From Desulfuromusa sp. (GTDB lineage Bacteria > Desulfobacterota > Desulfuromonadia > Desulfuromonadales > Geopsychrobacteraceae): 45,296 nucleotides of DNA. The first letter of the stretch is position 1. Each line of letters begins with the position of its first letter. Location: positions 1 to 45,296 of the forward strand of contig JAQIBX010000015.1 of the NCBI GenBank assembly GCA_027858895.1, written 5' to 3'. This document shows positions 11,653 to 20,778 of this stretch, piece after piece. Under the pieces are notes generated by a model. The model was given only the letters and a program-made list of their open reading frames with translations. It did no database searches and was not told where the DNA came from. The position numbers were made by a program, and so were the translations under genes.

Positions 11653-11691
11653 ACAAAGAGGGTCGTACTGTTTCAGTACGACCCTCTTTGT
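11653..11691. terminator. Bidirectional terminator between ferritin and dctM
   Basis: Perfect 18-bp inverted repeat ACAAAGAGGGTCGTACTG-TTT-CAGTACGACCCTCTTTGT between convergent genes. Confidence 0.75.
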
Positions 11692-11713
11692 ATGCATGGA
11701 AATAATAACTAAA

Positions 11714-13015
11714 TCAATAAGTGCTGCTTATACCAAAGACACCCGGAAATATCACCAGAATTGCCAATACAAAAACTTGTATCGCAATAAAAGGCAGCAC
11801 CCCCGAATATATGTCGGTTGTTTTAATTTCGGGCGGCGAGACTCCTTTCAGATAAAAAAGGCTGAAGCCGAAGGGAGGAGTCAGAAAAGAGGTCTGCAGG
11901 TTCATCGCAACCAGAATGGCATACCAGATTGGGTTGATCCCCAGATTAGCCGCTATTGGTGCCAGTATCGGCACGATGATATAAGATATTTCAACAAAAT
12001 CGATGAAGAACCCGAGCACCATGATAACCAGCATCGACAGGATCAGGAAGCCCCACTTTCCTGCGGGTAGCCCCATCATGAAGTCTTCGACCAGGTAATC
12101 ACCACCTGTGTAAGTAAAAACCATAGAAAAAGCGGTGGCACCCACCAAAATCGCAAAAACCATCGAAGTAATTTTAACTGTTTCCAGTGCGCTATCCCAA
12201 ACCATTTTTACCGATAACTGCCGGTACAACCCCGCTAAGATGACGGCACCAACACCACCAACAGCAGAAGATTCGGTGGGGGTCGCAATGCCGAACAGAA
12301 TGGAACCAAGCACCAGGATAATCAAGGTCAACGGGGGAACAATGGCCTTAAGAGCTCTGCCAACCTGTTGTTTTTTAGTCCCGTACTCCTCCCCTTCCAA
12401 ATGAATTGGTGGAGCCAGATCTTTTTTAAAATAGGTCAGGATCGCAATATAAATAACATAAAACAGCACCAGAGATAGCCCGGGCCAAAAAGCCGCCATA
12501 AACAGGTCACCGACCGGCACTTGAAAAACATCCCCAAGAATAATCAGAATAATGGATGGTGGTATAATCTGCCCGAGAGTTCCCGCAGCACAGATTGCCC
12601 CCGTTGCCAATTTTTTATCGTAGTTATACTTCAGCATAACCGGCAGGGAGATAACCCCCATAGCAACAACACTGGCTCCGACCACTCCCGTAGAGGCTGC
12701 CAATAACGCCCCAACCAGAACTGTCGAAATAGCAACGCCACCGCGCATTTCACCAAACAGAAACCCCATTGATTCAAGCAGCCGCTCGGCCAACTTGGAT
12801 TTCTGCAGAATAATTCCCATAAAGATAAACAGCGGGATCGCCATCAGAATCGTGTTGTTCATAACCGACCAGATGCGATGCGGCATCATGGCAAACATGC
12901 CCTGCCCCTCAGCAATCAGGCCGAAAACAACGGCAGCCCCTCCGAAAGTAAATGCGACCGGGAAGCCAAGCAACAGCAATCCCAGGCAGACAGCAAACAT
13001 TGTTAAACCAATCAT
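11714..13015 (-). CDS. dctM: TRAP transporter large permease (DctM)
   Basis: 433 aa; LLLGFPVAFTFGGAAVVFG, CAAGTLGQIIPPSI, MNLQTSFLTPPFGFSLFYLKGVSPPE. Confidence 0.93.
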   Translation of the reverse strand: MIGLTMFAVCLGLLLLGFPVAFTFGGAAVVFGLIAEGQGMFAMMPHRIWSVMNNTILMAIPLFIFMGIILQKSKLAERLLESMGFLFGEMRGGVAISTVLVGALLAASTGVVGASVVAMGVISLPVMLKYNYDKKLATGAICAAGTLGQIIPPSIILIILGDVFQVPVGDLFMAAFWPGLSLVLFYVIYIAILTYFKKDLAPPIHLEGEEYGTKKQQVGRALKAIVPPLTLIILVLGSILFGIATPTESSAVGGVGAVILAGLYRQLSVKMVWDSALETVKITSMVFAILVGATAFSMVFTYTGGDYLVEDFMMGLPAGKWGFLILSMLVIMVLGFFIDFVEISYIIVPILAPIAANLGINPIWYAILVAMNLQTSFLTPPFGFSLFYLKGVSPPEIKTTDIYSGVLPFIAIQVFVLAILVIFPGVFGISSTY

Positions 13016-13076
13016 GACAACAACTTCCTTCTATTCATACATAGCGTTATCGCTATATATTCTTACGGATTTAACA

Positions 13077-13622
13077 TCAAAGAATATTATCTTCGATCTT
13101 ATGTTGCGGAGGAAATTCCAGACCACGATACATGCGGATATTCCGAACCACAAATCCCAGCGCAGATATAATCAAAAAAACAAAAGAGAGCGGGATCACA
13201 GCCTTGATCAGATAAGTGTGGGTCAACCCTCCCGGGTCCCCACTGATTTCGCCCATCGTATAAGATTCATGAACAAACCAGATCGACCCACTTATAATCA
13301 AATAAGCCAGTGGAATCAGAAAAAGAAAAGTTCCAGAGATATTAATGATGGCTTTTAACTTAGGACTGAAGCGGTCATACAAGACATCGACCCGCACATG
13401 TCCTTCTTCTTTCAGAGCATAGGAAATACCGAAGAGAAACACGACGGAAAAAATGTGCCACTCCAGTTCCTGCATTGCAATAGAACCAGTGCGAAAAAAA
13501 TAGCGCATGATTGCATCATAAAATACGTTGACCAACATCACCAACATCAGAGCAGCTGAAATCCAGCCGATAACATCGGAAAATCGATCCAGAATTCGTT
13601 CAGTTTTTAACAGCATAATCAT
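13077..13622 (-). CDS. dctQ: TRAP transporter small permease (DctQ)
   Basis: 181 aa, four TMs, QELEWHIFSVVFLFGISYALKEEGHVRVDVLYD. Confidence 0.9.
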   Translation of the reverse strand: MIMLLKTERILDRFSDVIGWISAALMLVMLVNVFYDAIMRYFFRTGSIAMQELEWHIFSVVFLFGISYALKEEGHVRVDVLYDRFSPKLKAIINISGTFLFLIPLAYLIISGSIWFVHESYTMGEISGDPGGLTHTYLIKAVIPLSFVFLIISALGFVVRNIRMYRGLEFPPQHKIEDNIL

Positions 13623-13647
13623 CCTGCCGGTGGATAAGAGAAATAAG

Positions 13648-13678
13648 AAAAAAGCTCCCAGCAGAGTTTGCTGGGAGC
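13648..13678 (-). terminator. Hairpin/terminator between dctP and dctQ
   Basis: GCTCCCAGCA-GAGTT-TGCTGGGAGC (13654-13678); the minus-strand transcript continues into TTTTTT. Confidence 0.75.
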
Positions 13679-13701
13679 CATAGCTGTATCATTAAATAAC
13701 T

Positions 13702-14787
13702 TTACTCGAGATTATCTTTCAAATAGGCATAATCGGATATTTCTGTCCAGCGGCGTGCTTTCTTCATGTAAGCAGTTTGAGCGTCATAAATTTTCTTGAA
13801 CATGGGATCTTTAGCTGCACTTTCCTGCAGTAGTTTTTCATTCTCGACCTTCATTGCCGCAATAACTTCTTTCGGGAAGGTTTTGATCTTGACGTTCGGG
13901 TATTCCGTATCAATCTTGTCCAGGTTAACGGCACTGTCATTGTAAGAGCGTGCATACATGTCATAGGCAGCAAACTCCATAGCCACTTCCAGGATCTTTT
14001 GCAGGTGCTTTGGTAGAGCATTAAACTTCTCCTGATTAACCAGGAACTGCAGTTCGGTTGCAGGCTCATGCCAACCAGTATAGTAGTATGGTGCAATCTT
14101 GTGGAAACCCATGTTCAAATCAAGAGAGGGTCCGACCCATTCCAGCGCATCAATTGTCCCGCGATCAAGCGCTGTATAAAGCTCTCCCGGGGGAATATTA
14201 GTAACAACAACACCAAGTTTAGACATAACTTCACCGGCGAAACCGGGGATCCGCATTTTCAGACCTTTTAAATCATCCAGGCTGTTAATCTCTTTCTGGA
14301 ACCAACCACCCATCTGGTTGCTGGTATTTCCACCGGGGTAGGAATTAACACCATGACGATCGTAAACTTCCTTCATCAGCTCCATACCACCACCATAGTA
14401 GAACCAGGCATATTGCTCGGGAGCAATCATACCGAAAGGCATGGTGGTGAAGAACTGGGTATTCTGGTCCTTACCTTTCCAGTAGTAAGATGCGGAATGC
14501 CCCATCTCATACTGTCCTAATTTGACCATGTCAAGAATGCCAAAAGCAGCCTTGTGCTTGTTCGCTGAATCGATGCGAATTTCCATTTCGCCATTCGACA
14601 TTTCCTTGACCATATCGGCCATTTTAATAACCGCATCACCAAAGATCGGGAAGCCGGTTCCCCAGGTCTGGGCCAGCTTCCAGCGATACTTGGGCGCTGC
14701 CTCTGCCTGAGGGGCAAAGGTTCCAACCATCAACAATGAGAAAACGGCCAGTAAACAAACGGTCATGCGTAATACAGATCTTTTCAT
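13702..14787 (-). CDS. dctP: TRAP substrate-binding protein, TakP-like (2-oxoacid type)
   Basis: Sec signal peptide; RMRIPGFAGEVMSKLG-like region, LDRGTIDALEWVGPSLDLNMGFHKIAPYYYTGWHEP. Confidence 0.88.
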   Translation of the reverse strand: MKRSVLRMTVCLLAVFSLLMVGTFAPQAEAAPKYRWKLAQTWGTGFPIFGDAVIKMADMVKEMSNGEMEIRIDSANKHKAAFGILDMVKLGQYEMGHSASYYWKGKDQNTQFFTTMPFGMIAPEQYAWFYYGGGMELMKEVYDRHGVNSYPGGNTSNQMGGWFQKEINSLDDLKGLKMRIPGFAGEVMSKLGVVVTNIPPGELYTALDRGTIDALEWVGPSLDLNMGFHKIAPYYYTGWHEPATELQFLVNQEKFNALPKHLQKILEVAMEFAAYDMYARSYNDSAVNLDKIDTEYPNVKIKTFPKEVIAAMKVENEKLLQESAAKDPMFKKIYDAQTAYMKKARRWTEISDYAYLKDNLE

Positions 14788-14974
14788 ACTTCTCCTCCAT
14801 CTAGGTTAAAGATTGGGTTAACGGGACACCTGAAAACTAAACCTACGTAGTCATAGTTTACAGAAACTAGCCCAACTGACAGTACGTTGTCAAAAGGGAA
14901 AGAAACTCGCTCCCCATATTTAAACTCTGCAACACTAAACCAGAGTTCTAATTGCAGACAACGGGGTAAATAAG

Positions 14975-15003
14975 TAAGCGGTCGGATTGGTCAGTTAAGC
15001 GGT
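14975..15003 (-). promoter_or_regulatory. Predicted BtsR/LytTR operator: ACCGCTTA-N13-ACCGCTTA on the minus strand
   Basis: Identical octamers TAAGCGGT at 14975-14982 and 14996-15003 (plus strand), exactly 13 bp between, upstream of dctP. Confidence 0.75.
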
Positions 15004-15011
15004 AAGCAGCA

Positions 15012-15722
15012 TTAAAGTTTCAGTCGCACCTTCAACTGACGCAGATAGCGACGGCTGACCGGCAGAAGATTGCCCAGCTTGGTTTTAATTTTTCCTGAAC
15101 CATTTTCAAGCAGCTTTATTTCGTCGATTTTATCAGGATTAACCAGATACTGCCGCTGACAGCGCAGCAACGGAGTCCGTTCTTCCAGAACCTTGAGGGT
15201 CAACTCGGTATAAAACTGTCCCTCGGATGTGACAATGTGAATTCCGGACAAATCAGAAAAGACATATTCGACATCAGCAAAAGTAATCAGCTTAAGCCGG
15301 TTGGCAAACTGACAGGGAACATGGCGCAATAACTCTACTTGGTGTTTCGGTGCTTCACCACGGCGGATTGTCTCCCTAACTTTGTGGACTGTTTTTAACA
15401 AGCGCTCAAAAGAGACCGGTTTCAGCAGATAATCTAAGGTTTTCTCTTCAAACGCTTTCAGGGCATGTTCATTGTAAGCCGTCACAAAAACCACATGTGG
15501 CATCAATTCATCTTCGATCATTGTCAGCAATTCAAAACCGTTGAGTGCCGGCATTTCAATATCCAGAAAAAGCAGTTCTGGTTTTTCGACACGAATCCGC
15601 CGTAACGCATCAATCGCATTGGCACAACTGCCCAAGATCTCAAATGCACCCGTCTCTTTGACGAGATGTTCGAGTTCTTCCCGCGCATGCTGTTCATCAT
15701 CAATGATTAACGCACGAATCAT
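15012..15722 (-). CDS. btsR: LytTR-family response regulator, BtsR-like
   Basis: Receiver MIRALIIDDEQHAREELE...LFLDIEMPALNGFELL; LytTR domain RTPLLRCQRQYLVNPDKIDEIKLLENGSGKIKTKLGNLLPVSRRYLRQLK. Confidence 0.88.
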   Translation of the reverse strand: MIRALIIDDEQHAREELEHLVKETGAFEILGSCANAIDALRRIRVEKPELLFLDIEMPALNGFELLTMIEDELMPHVVFVTAYNEHALKAFEEKTLDYLLKPVSFERLLKTVHKVRETIRRGEAPKHQVELLRHVPCQFANRLKLITFADVEYVFSDLSGIHIVTSEGQFYTELTLKVLEERTPLLRCQRQYLVNPDKIDEIKLLENGSGKIKTKLGNLLPVSRRYLRQLKVRLKL

Positions 15723-17397
15723 TCGCCGACTCTTCAACTAGTGGAAACCTAACCTGAACCAAGGTTTTCTGCTGGGGTTCACAAACGACTGTCAAACCGA
15801 ATTCATTACCGTAGTTATTTTTTATCCGTTGATCCACCAACCGCAACCCCAAACCTTGGGAATCGAGTGGTTTACGATAGTTTCCGGCATTATCCTCCAC
15901 CTCAATCACGACCAGCCCCTTATGGCGATAGACCCTGACCCATATCTGTCCCTGATCGAGCAAATCTGCAACACCGTGTTTGATGGCATTTTCAATCAAT
16001 GGCTGCAAAGTAAATACCGGAATGTTCAACCCCAGCAAAATCGGGTCAATCTCCTGATTAACCGTCAAACGGTCACCAAAGCGAGCTTTTTCAATTTCAA
16101 GATAAGAATTGATATGTGCCAGTTCTTCTTCAAGAGTCACAATATCCCGGTTCCGCTTCAGGTTAGTACGAATAAATGTAGACAATTGCAGCAGCAGCCC
16201 CCGGGCCTGATCTGCATCTTTTCGGATAATCGCCATGATGGTATTCAAAGCATTGAATAAAAAGTGTGGATTGACCTGTGCCTGAAGCAGTTTCAATTCC
16301 GATTGAACCAACAGCGTTTTCTGCTCTTCGAAGCGGGAACGGAGTAACTGGTGAGAATAAAGGGTTGCCAATCCCTCGCCAAAAGAACGATTGATATTCA
16401 GAAATAGTTTTGTTTTAGGTTCATAAAGACTGATGGTACCGACTACCTCCTGATCCACCTGAAGTGGAACCACCAGTGCAGACCCCAGTGGGCAATTTGA
16501 GGAAAGAGGACATTGAAAATGCTCATCATAGCCATTCACAAAAACAACCTTATTCTCACGCAATGCCTGCTTTGACCACTTGGTCACAACAGGATTTCCA
16601 GCATGGTGATGATCTGCCCCGATACCTGAGAAAGCCAGTATTTCCTCCCGATCGGTAATTGCGACAGCACCAACCCCTGTTTCCTGGCGAATAACCTCAA
16701 CCATTTCACGTGCTGTTTCGGAGCTGAATCCACGGCTGAGAATTCCCAAGGTTCGATCCGCGACAGTGAATGCCTTGGAAGAAAACCTTGCACCAACTTT
16801 ATCGCGCACCCGCTTCTGATCACGCACCATACTGATAAAAAGTGCAGCCCCAATAGAGTTCGCACAGATCATCGGCAGTGCGATCACCTTGACCAGCGCA
16901 ACCGCATCCTCAAAAGGGCGAGCCAAGGCCAGAATGATTGTCATCTGCAGGACTTCGGCAATCAGCGTAGCAGAAAAAGCGACAAAAGGATGAAATAGCT
17001 GTTCCGGTTTTTTCCGCCGTATCAGATAAAGGTGTACCAGCCCTCCGATTAATCCCTCAACTGTCGTCGAAATCCCGCAGGAAAAATCGGTGAACCCCCC
17101 GAGAGAGAACCGATGTAAACCGGCAGTCAATCCAACCGACAAGCCTAAGACTGGTCCACCAATGAGGCCGGCAAGAACCGCCCCAATGGCTCGAGTGTTG
17201 GCGATAGCACCCTGAATCGGCAACCCGGTGTAGGTTCCAAGGATCGAAAACGAGGAAAAAACAATATACAGGATCAGCAGCTGCCGACGTTGCAACCTTG
17301 CTCCGGACAGATAGTCCATTGCCGGAGATTTACTAAACAGGTAGGCGATCACAATAATAACCGCTGTCTGCTGAAGAAGTTCAAATATGAGAGACAT
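15700..17397 (-). CDS. btsS: LytS-family sensor histidine kinase (5TMR-LYT, GAF, His_kinase, HATPase), BtsS-like
   Basis: IANTRAIGAVLAGLIGGPVLGLSVGLTAGLHRFSLGGFTDFSCGISTTVEGLIGGLVH; GAF VGAVAITDREEILAFSGIG; QAQVNPHFLFNALNTIMAIIR. Confidence 0.9.
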   Translation of the reverse strand: MSLIFELLQQTAVIIVIAYLFSKSPAMDYLSGARLQRRQLLILYIVFSSFSILGTYTGLPIQGAIANTRAIGAVLAGLIGGPVLGLSVGLTAGLHRFSLGGFTDFSCGISTTVEGLIGGLVHLYLIRRKKPEQLFHPFVAFSATLIAEVLQMTIILALARPFEDAVALVKVIALPMICANSIGAALFISMVRDQKRVRDKVGARFSSKAFTVADRTLGILSRGFSSETAREMVEVIRQETGVGAVAITDREEILAFSGIGADHHHAGNPVVTKWSKQALRENKVVFVNGYDEHFQCPLSSNCPLGSALVVPLQVDQEVVGTISLYEPKTKLFLNINRSFGEGLATLYSHQLLRSRFEEQKTLLVQSELKLLQAQVNPHFLFNALNTIMAIIRKDADQARGLLLQLSTFIRTNLKRNRDIVTLEEELAHINSYLEIEKARFGDRLTVNQEIDPILLGLNIPVFTLQPLIENAIKHGVADLLDQGQIWVRVYRHKGLVVIEVEDNAGNYRKPLDSQGLGLRLVDQRIKNNYGNEFGLTVVCEPQQKTLVQVRFPLVEESANDSCVNH

Positions 17398-17468
17398 AGC
17401 GAAATCCTTTAAAAACTATTCCTGTTCAGCATAAAGACATTTCACCCCCTGTGCAAAGAGTTCTCCGT

Positions 17469-17497
17469 CGAGTGGTCAGCATCACTCAATCAGCGGT
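17469..17497 (-). promoter_or_regulatory. Degenerate BtsR-like operator upstream of the lytS-type gene
   Basis: Minus strand ACCGCTGA-N13-ACCACTCG; each half 7/8 to ACC(G/A)CT(C/T)A, exact 13-bp spacer. Confidence 0.4.
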
Positions 17498-17655
17498 AGA
17501 GATTAAGTCGCCGAGCAGCTAACATCGTCCCTGGTAGATTCATAAAAATCCATATAAAGCGATGAATTACACATTGACTCGAAATCACAGTTGACCGATT
17601 ATTAGCGATTCAATATTTCTACATATTGGCATTTCCCCATATAAGTGGAGGCTCC

Positions 17656-18213
17656 ATGAAATTCATCCAGTTGGTCGTTCGCTTGATCGACAGGCTCAAT
17701 ACTAAAGTAGGTCACGCTATTGCCTGGCTCAGCTCAATCCTGGTTCTGGTTGTCTGTTATGACGTCTTTACCCGCTATTTTTTACGCAAAAGTAGCGTTG
17801 CGGTTCAGGAACTTGAATGGCATATCTTTGCCGTTCTTTTTTTGCTTGGAGCCGCCTACACCCTGAAAGTCGATGGCCACGTTCGGGTCGATGTCATCTA
17901 TACCCAGCTATCCGTTCGAGGTAAAGCGTGGATCAATCTGTTCGGTAGCCTTATCTTCTTGATTCCCTTTTCAATTTTAGTGATCTGGGCCTGCCAGGGC
18001 TTTATCAGCATGAGCTGGATGATCCAGGAAACCAGCCCTGACCCCGGAGGGCTCCCCTACCGTTTTCTCCTCAAAGCAATGATTCCAACAGGTTTTGGAT
18101 TGATTCTGCTCCAGGGTATCGCAATTACACTACGTTCGTTTTGTACTGTGATCGGTCGCCCACTGGAAGAAATTGCAGAAAAAGATAATAAAGAGGTACA
18201 GCAACATGCCTGA
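17656..18213 (+). CDS. dctQ: TRAP transporter small permease (DctQ), second system
   Basis: QELEWHIFAVLFLLGAAYTLKVDGHVRVDVIYTQLS, four TMs. Start at ATG 17656 after GGAGG. Confidence 0.9.
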   Translation: MKFIQLVVRLIDRLNTKVGHAIAWLSSILVLVVCYDVFTRYFLRKSSVAVQELEWHIFAVLFLLGAAYTLKVDGHVRVDVIYTQLSVRGKAWINLFGSLIFLIPFSILVIWACQGFISMSWMIQETSPDPGGLPYRFLLKAMIPTGFGLILLQGIAITLRSFCTVIGRPLEEIAEKDNKEVQQHA

Positions 18214-19525
18214 ATATATGTCACTGGTCTTATTTGCCACAGTTTTCGGAGTATTGTTACTCGGCTTCCCGGTCGCATTTACTTTGGGTGGGGTTTCTCT
18301 GATCTTCGGTTATTTTACTTTTGGAATGGGTTTTTTCCAACTGCTTCCTCTGCGGATCTGGGGAACCATGGAAAATTTAGTTTTAATTGCCGTTCCGCTG
18401 TTTGTCTACATGGGGATGATGTTTGAGAAATCGGGGTTAGCTGAAGAATTGCTGGAAACAATGGCGATGCTGTTTGGCAAACTGCGCGGTGGCTTAGCTA
18501 TATCGGTCGTCGTTGTCGGCGCGGTCCTCGCAGCCTCAACCGGAATTGTCGGCGCAACGGTTGTCACCATGGGTCTCTTGTCCCTTCCCACCATGCTGAA
18601 ACGTGGTTATTCTCCTGAATTGTCGACCGGAACAATCTGTGCATCTGGCACCTTGGGGCAAATTATTCCGCCAAGTATCGTTCTGGTACTGCTAGGCAGC
18701 GTCCTGAATGTCCCAATTGGCGATATGTTCATCGGCGCAATTATCCCCGGTCTGATATTAGTGGGCATGTATATTCTCTGGATCATCCTTGTCGCATTCT
18801 TTCGTCCACAATCGGCACCGGCAATGCCCGCCCAGGAGCTCGCCGATTTTCGTAAATCGGGGATGTACCGAAAGATTATTAGAGCGTTCCTGTTACCGTT
18901 CTTTTTAATCGTTGCAGTTCTCGGATCGATCTTTGCCGGGATCGCTTCCCCAACAGAAGCCGCTGCCGTTGGGGCGATGGGAGCCACTCTTCTCACCATC
19001 TGGCAAAAAAAATTAAACTTACACACTTTACGTGAAGTCATGCGTGGCACCACAACACTCACTTGCATGGTTTTTATTTTGATTGTTGGTGCAACAGCCT
19101 TTGGATTGGTTTTCCGGGGAATGGGTGGTGATCGCTACATTACCAATCTTATTCTGGGTGCCGGAATGGAGCCACACCACTTCCTGCTTATTGTCATGTT
19201 GGTTGTTTTTGTGGCTGGTTTCTTCATCGATTTTATCGAAATCACCTTTATTATCGTTCCTGTGGTGGCACCGATCTTCCAACTGATGGGCATCGATCTA
19301 CTCTGGGTCGGAATTCTGATCGCAATGAATCTGCAGACTTCGTTTCTGACACCACCTTTCGGCTTCAGCCTTTTTTATCTGAAAGGGGTTTCTCCTCCGG
19401 AAATTACCACCACACAGATCTACAAAGGGATAATCCCTTTTGTCGGAATTCAACTCATCTGTCTTTTCATCGTCGTCGTCTGGCCAGAAACTGTCACCTG
19501 GCTGCCAAAATATATGGCTCGATAA
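18206..19525 (+). CDS. dctM: TRAP transporter large permease (DctM), second system
   Basis: MPEYMSLVLFATVFGVLLLGFPVAFTLGG...MNLQTSFLTPPFGFSLFYLKGVSPPEITTTQIYKG. Confidence 0.92.
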   Translation: MPEYMSLVLFATVFGVLLLGFPVAFTLGGVSLIFGYFTFGMGFFQLLPLRIWGTMENLVLIAVPLFVYMGMMFEKSGLAEELLETMAMLFGKLRGGLAISVVVVGAVLAASTGIVGATVVTMGLLSLPTMLKRGYSPELSTGTICASGTLGQIIPPSIVLVLLGSVLNVPIGDMFIGAIIPGLILVGMYILWIILVAFFRPQSAPAMPAQELADFRKSGMYRKIIRAFLLPFFLIVAVLGSIFAGIASPTEAAAVGAMGATLLTIWQKKLNLHTLREVMRGTTTLTCMVFILIVGATAFGLVFRGMGGDRYITNLILGAGMEPHHFLLIVMLVVFVAGFFIDFIEITFIIVPVVAPIFQLMGIDLLWVGILIAMNLQTSFLTPPFGFSLFYLKGVSPPEITTTQIYKGIIPFVGIQLICLFIVVVWPETVTWLPKYMAR

Positions 19526-19530
19526 AAAGT

Positions 19531-20745
19531 TTAATCCAGCTTTCGTTGCCGATAGGCTTGAGCCATCCCCCCAGCGGAAGTTTCACGATACAAAGATGGC
19601 AAGGCGTGGCCTGTTTCTCGCATAACCATGGTGATTTCGTCGAAGCTGATTTTGTGTTCCCCTCCGGATAGGAGAGAAAAATGACAGCAGCTCAAGGCTC
19701 GGGTCGCCGCATGAGCGTTGCGTTCGATGCAGGGAATCTGCACTAACCCATCGACCGGATCGCAGGTCAAACCAAGATGGTGTTCCAATCCCATTTCTGC
19801 CGCATATTCAATCTGCTTGGCCGTACCGCCGTGGAGTTGAGTTGCAGCTGCAGCGGCCATAGCACAAGCAGTCCCGATTTCGCCTTGACAACCAACTTCC
19901 GCTCCGGAGATTGAAGCATTGTGCTTCACCAGATTGCCAATTAAACCAGCGGTTGCTAAAGCTCGAAGAATATCCTCATGACTACACTCCAAAGTTTCGT
20001 TCAAATATTGTAGGACTGCAGGAAGGACACCGCTGGCTCCACAGGTTGGTGCGGTAACAATCATGCCGCCGCTGGCATTTTCTTCCGCTACCGCCAGAGC
20101 ATAAGCCCAGACTCTTGCGGTATTTTTCATATCAGGCCCATACAGACTCGATTTACGGTAAAAAGTATGGGCTTTGCGCGCCAGTCCCAATCCTCCGGGT
20201 AAAATTCCTACATGCTTCAATCCCTGGCTGATTGCTAAGGACATGACATCCCAGATTTTATCGAGAAAATCCAAAAAATTGCAATCTTCACAATACTGAA
20301 CATACTCCCAAAGAGATTCACCGCTGCGCTCCAAGTCCCCCAGAATCGCGGCTAATTTTGTTAGAGGATAGATTGACGGTGGAAGCACTAATTCTTCGCT
20401 ATCCTGAAGAGCCCCGCCACCTACGCTATACACCTCCCAACTATGCAATAGCGATCCAGAAACGGTCATTGCCTCGAAACGCATCCCGTTAGGGTGCAAC
20501 GGAAGTTGCTGTTCGGGAACCCAAAGCAATTCCAGCTCTGATTGATGCGCTTGAAATACGCCAAATAACGCTTTGTCGGTCAGATGTCCACGCCCGGTTG
20601 CAGCAAGACTGCCAAATAGTGTAACCCGGTAATGTTCAGCGCCAGGGTGTTTTTCCAAAAAAGTCAAAGCTGCCTGACGCGGTGCCATGGTGTGACTGCT
20701 GGATGGTCCGGTACCGATGCGGTAAAGTTGGCGTAGCGATTCCAT
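19531..20745 (-). CDS. sdaA: L-serine ammonia-lyase (single-chain, iron-sulfur type)
   Basis: YRIGTGPSSSHTMAPRQAA, GGMIVTAPTCGASGVLPAVLQY, ASISGAEVGCQGEIGTACAMAAAA. Confidence 0.92.
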   Translation of the reverse strand: MESLRQLYRIGTGPSSSHTMAPRQAALTFLEKHPGAEHYRVTLFGSLAATGRGHLTDKALFGVFQAHQSELELLWVPEQQLPLHPNGMRFEAMTVSGSLLHSWEVYSVGGGALQDSEELVLPPSIYPLTKLAAILGDLERSGESLWEYVQYCEDCNFLDFLDKIWDVMSLAISQGLKHVGILPGGLGLARKAHTFYRKSSLYGPDMKNTARVWAYALAVAEENASGGMIVTAPTCGASGVLPAVLQYLNETLECSHEDILRALATAGLIGNLVKHNASISGAEVGCQGEIGTACAMAAAAATQLHGGTAKQIEYAAEMGLEHHLGLTCDPVDGLVQIPCIERNAHAATRALSCCHFSLLSGGEHKISFDEITMVMRETGHALPSLYRETSAGGMAQAYRQRKLD

Positions 20746-20778
20746 ATTTCATCCTCCTGACCACTATAATGGTAGCAC

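Noticed and set aside
13041-13056. ATAGCG-TTAT-CGCTAT hairpin between dctQ and dctM
   Set aside because: Six-bp stem without a U-tract; could easily occur by chance.
12795-13358. 187-aa plus-strand ORF across dctM/dctQ
   Set aside because: Overlaps two well-supported TRAP genes on the opposite strand; low-complexity shadow translation.
17569-17595. CACATTGAC / CACAGTTGAC direct repeat upstream of dctQ2 as a LytTR site
   Set aside because: Spacing is about 16-17 bp and does not fit the 21-bp period; the 17469-17497 pair fits the BtsR motif better.
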